NCBI RefSeq assembly: GCF_039555335.1
Contig: NC_092647.1
Span: 16,230,094 to 16,294,093, forward strand
From: Amphiura filiformis
Taxonomy: Eukaryota; Echinodermata; Ophiuroidea; Amphilepidida; Amphiuridae
Reading direction: 5' to 3'
Length of the DNA stretch: 64,000 bases
Shown: piece after piece, positions 63,290 through 64,000 of the stretch
How positions within the stretch are numbered: the first letter of the stretch is position 1
Layout of the letters: the number at the start of each line of letters is the position of its first letter
Translations under genes and position numbers: made by a program
The notes under the pieces: generated by a model
The model's input: the letters and a program-made list of their open reading frames with translations, nothing else
Told to the model about the DNA's origin: nothing
The model's database searches: none

Positions 63290-64000
63290 ATTACTAAGTC
63301 TCTCCCTGAACATTCAGGCGAGACAAAAATCGGTGATAAATGAAAGTTAATGTTCAAATTGAAAAATAAGGGTCTTTGGGTGACAGATCAAATGGAAAAA
63401 TAGGCATATGGAAACCTTTGGGGAACTAAGATTTTCCGAGCTATTCCACGCTTGAACTCCTATGGAAACACAGACTACAATTGGGTCTTTTTTACATCTC
63501 ATGCCACCCAAACATAATTTGTAGTGATATAACTTGGATCTGCTAGTTACATGGAGCTAATACTGTGATCTTTGATTTTTTCAAAAATAAACATGCTCGA
63601 AACTTGTTTAGACTCGTGTATCTTGGGGTAAACTTTTATTTTTAGTCAAAAATCGCGAAAATTTCATTGTAAATTTTGCGTTTCTTGAAAAAACCGGGAG
63701 CTTCTAGTCAGCTTCTATTCACCAAAAAAATAAACAGCGCCATAAATCACTTGGATCTCTTGAGTAAAATTTCTTCCGCTTTGTGACCGCTTTCCATTGA
63801 TGGAACATTCATTTTGGTAGCTTCAGATTAAGACTTATGTGTGTTCAAGAAAGAAAAAATCATGAATTTGAAGTCGGACTGAAATCTGGTCATCAGGCCG
63901 TTATATCCTAGTCGTTTGCACAGACCTAAACATTTCGACGTACTGAATGCGCAAAGCCAATCGATCAGGAAGTAAACAAACAACCCGCTGAAGAGGTTAA
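63290..64000. other. unassigned sequence to the window end
   Basis: No exon, repeat family or RNA gene could be supported here. Confidence 0.45.

Noticed and set aside
63083..63343. His/Thr-rich protein
   Set aside because: Encoded by the (AC)n microsatellite.

Overview
This window looks like an AT-rich, intron-rich and transposon-rich animal genome, most likely an invertebrate deuterostome such as an echinoderm or hemichordate. The evidence is GT-AG spliced genes with clear animal orthologues, (TTAGGG)-type interstitial repeats, LINE, SINE and Penelope-type retroelements, and many short palindromic DNA transposons. I cannot fix the phylum from the sequence alone. No bacterial genes, CRISPR arrays or operons are present.

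Three cellular genes can be rebuilt exon by exon. (1) POFUT2, GDP-fucose protein O-fucosyltransferase 2, on the + strand. The 3' part of the gene is present (2499-18647, stop at 18645-18647) and the 5' exons lie outside the window or were not found. One internal exon exists in two versions (4268-4334 and 6715-6781). They have the same length and phase, and they must be mutually exclusive because including both would shift the frame. (2) GPATCH4, a nucleolar G-patch protein, on the + strand. All six coding exons, 31892-44612, give 342 residues with a lysine-rich tail. (3) A DUF455 ferritin-like protein on the - strand. Eight exons, 59581 down to 50053, carry an E / ExxH / E / ExxH pattern expected of a di-metal site; its first exon is missing. 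GPATCH4 and the DUF455 gene are convergent.

Layout. 1-18.7 kb: POFUT2 exons, with palindromic elements and a decayed LINE (9.66-12.79 kb) in the introns. 18.9-19.65 kb: a 45-bp satellite just beyond POFUT2. 20-23 kb: MITEs. 23.2-28.26 kb: an almost intact LINE on the - strand, split by a 1.7-kb foldback element and cut at its 5' side by a mariner remnant. 29.4-31.7 kb: a TA-flanked foldback and a diverged satellite. 31.9-44.6 kb: GPATCH4, whose introns hold tRNA-like repeats and several hAT-type MITEs. 45.4-50 kb: MITEs, a LINE tail and a Penelope-like relic. 50-59.6 kb: the DUF455 gene. 59.7-63.3 kb: a second Penelope-derived hairpin and several tandem-repeat blocks.

The three genes have no obvious shared pathway. 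The most unusual features are the duplicated POFUT2 exon, four hammerhead-ribozyme-like motifs at the ends of the two Penelope-derived hairpins, and a dense set of non-autonomous DNA transposons whose target-site duplications can be read directly: seven 8-bp, about ten TTAA, one TATG, one TTA and several TA.
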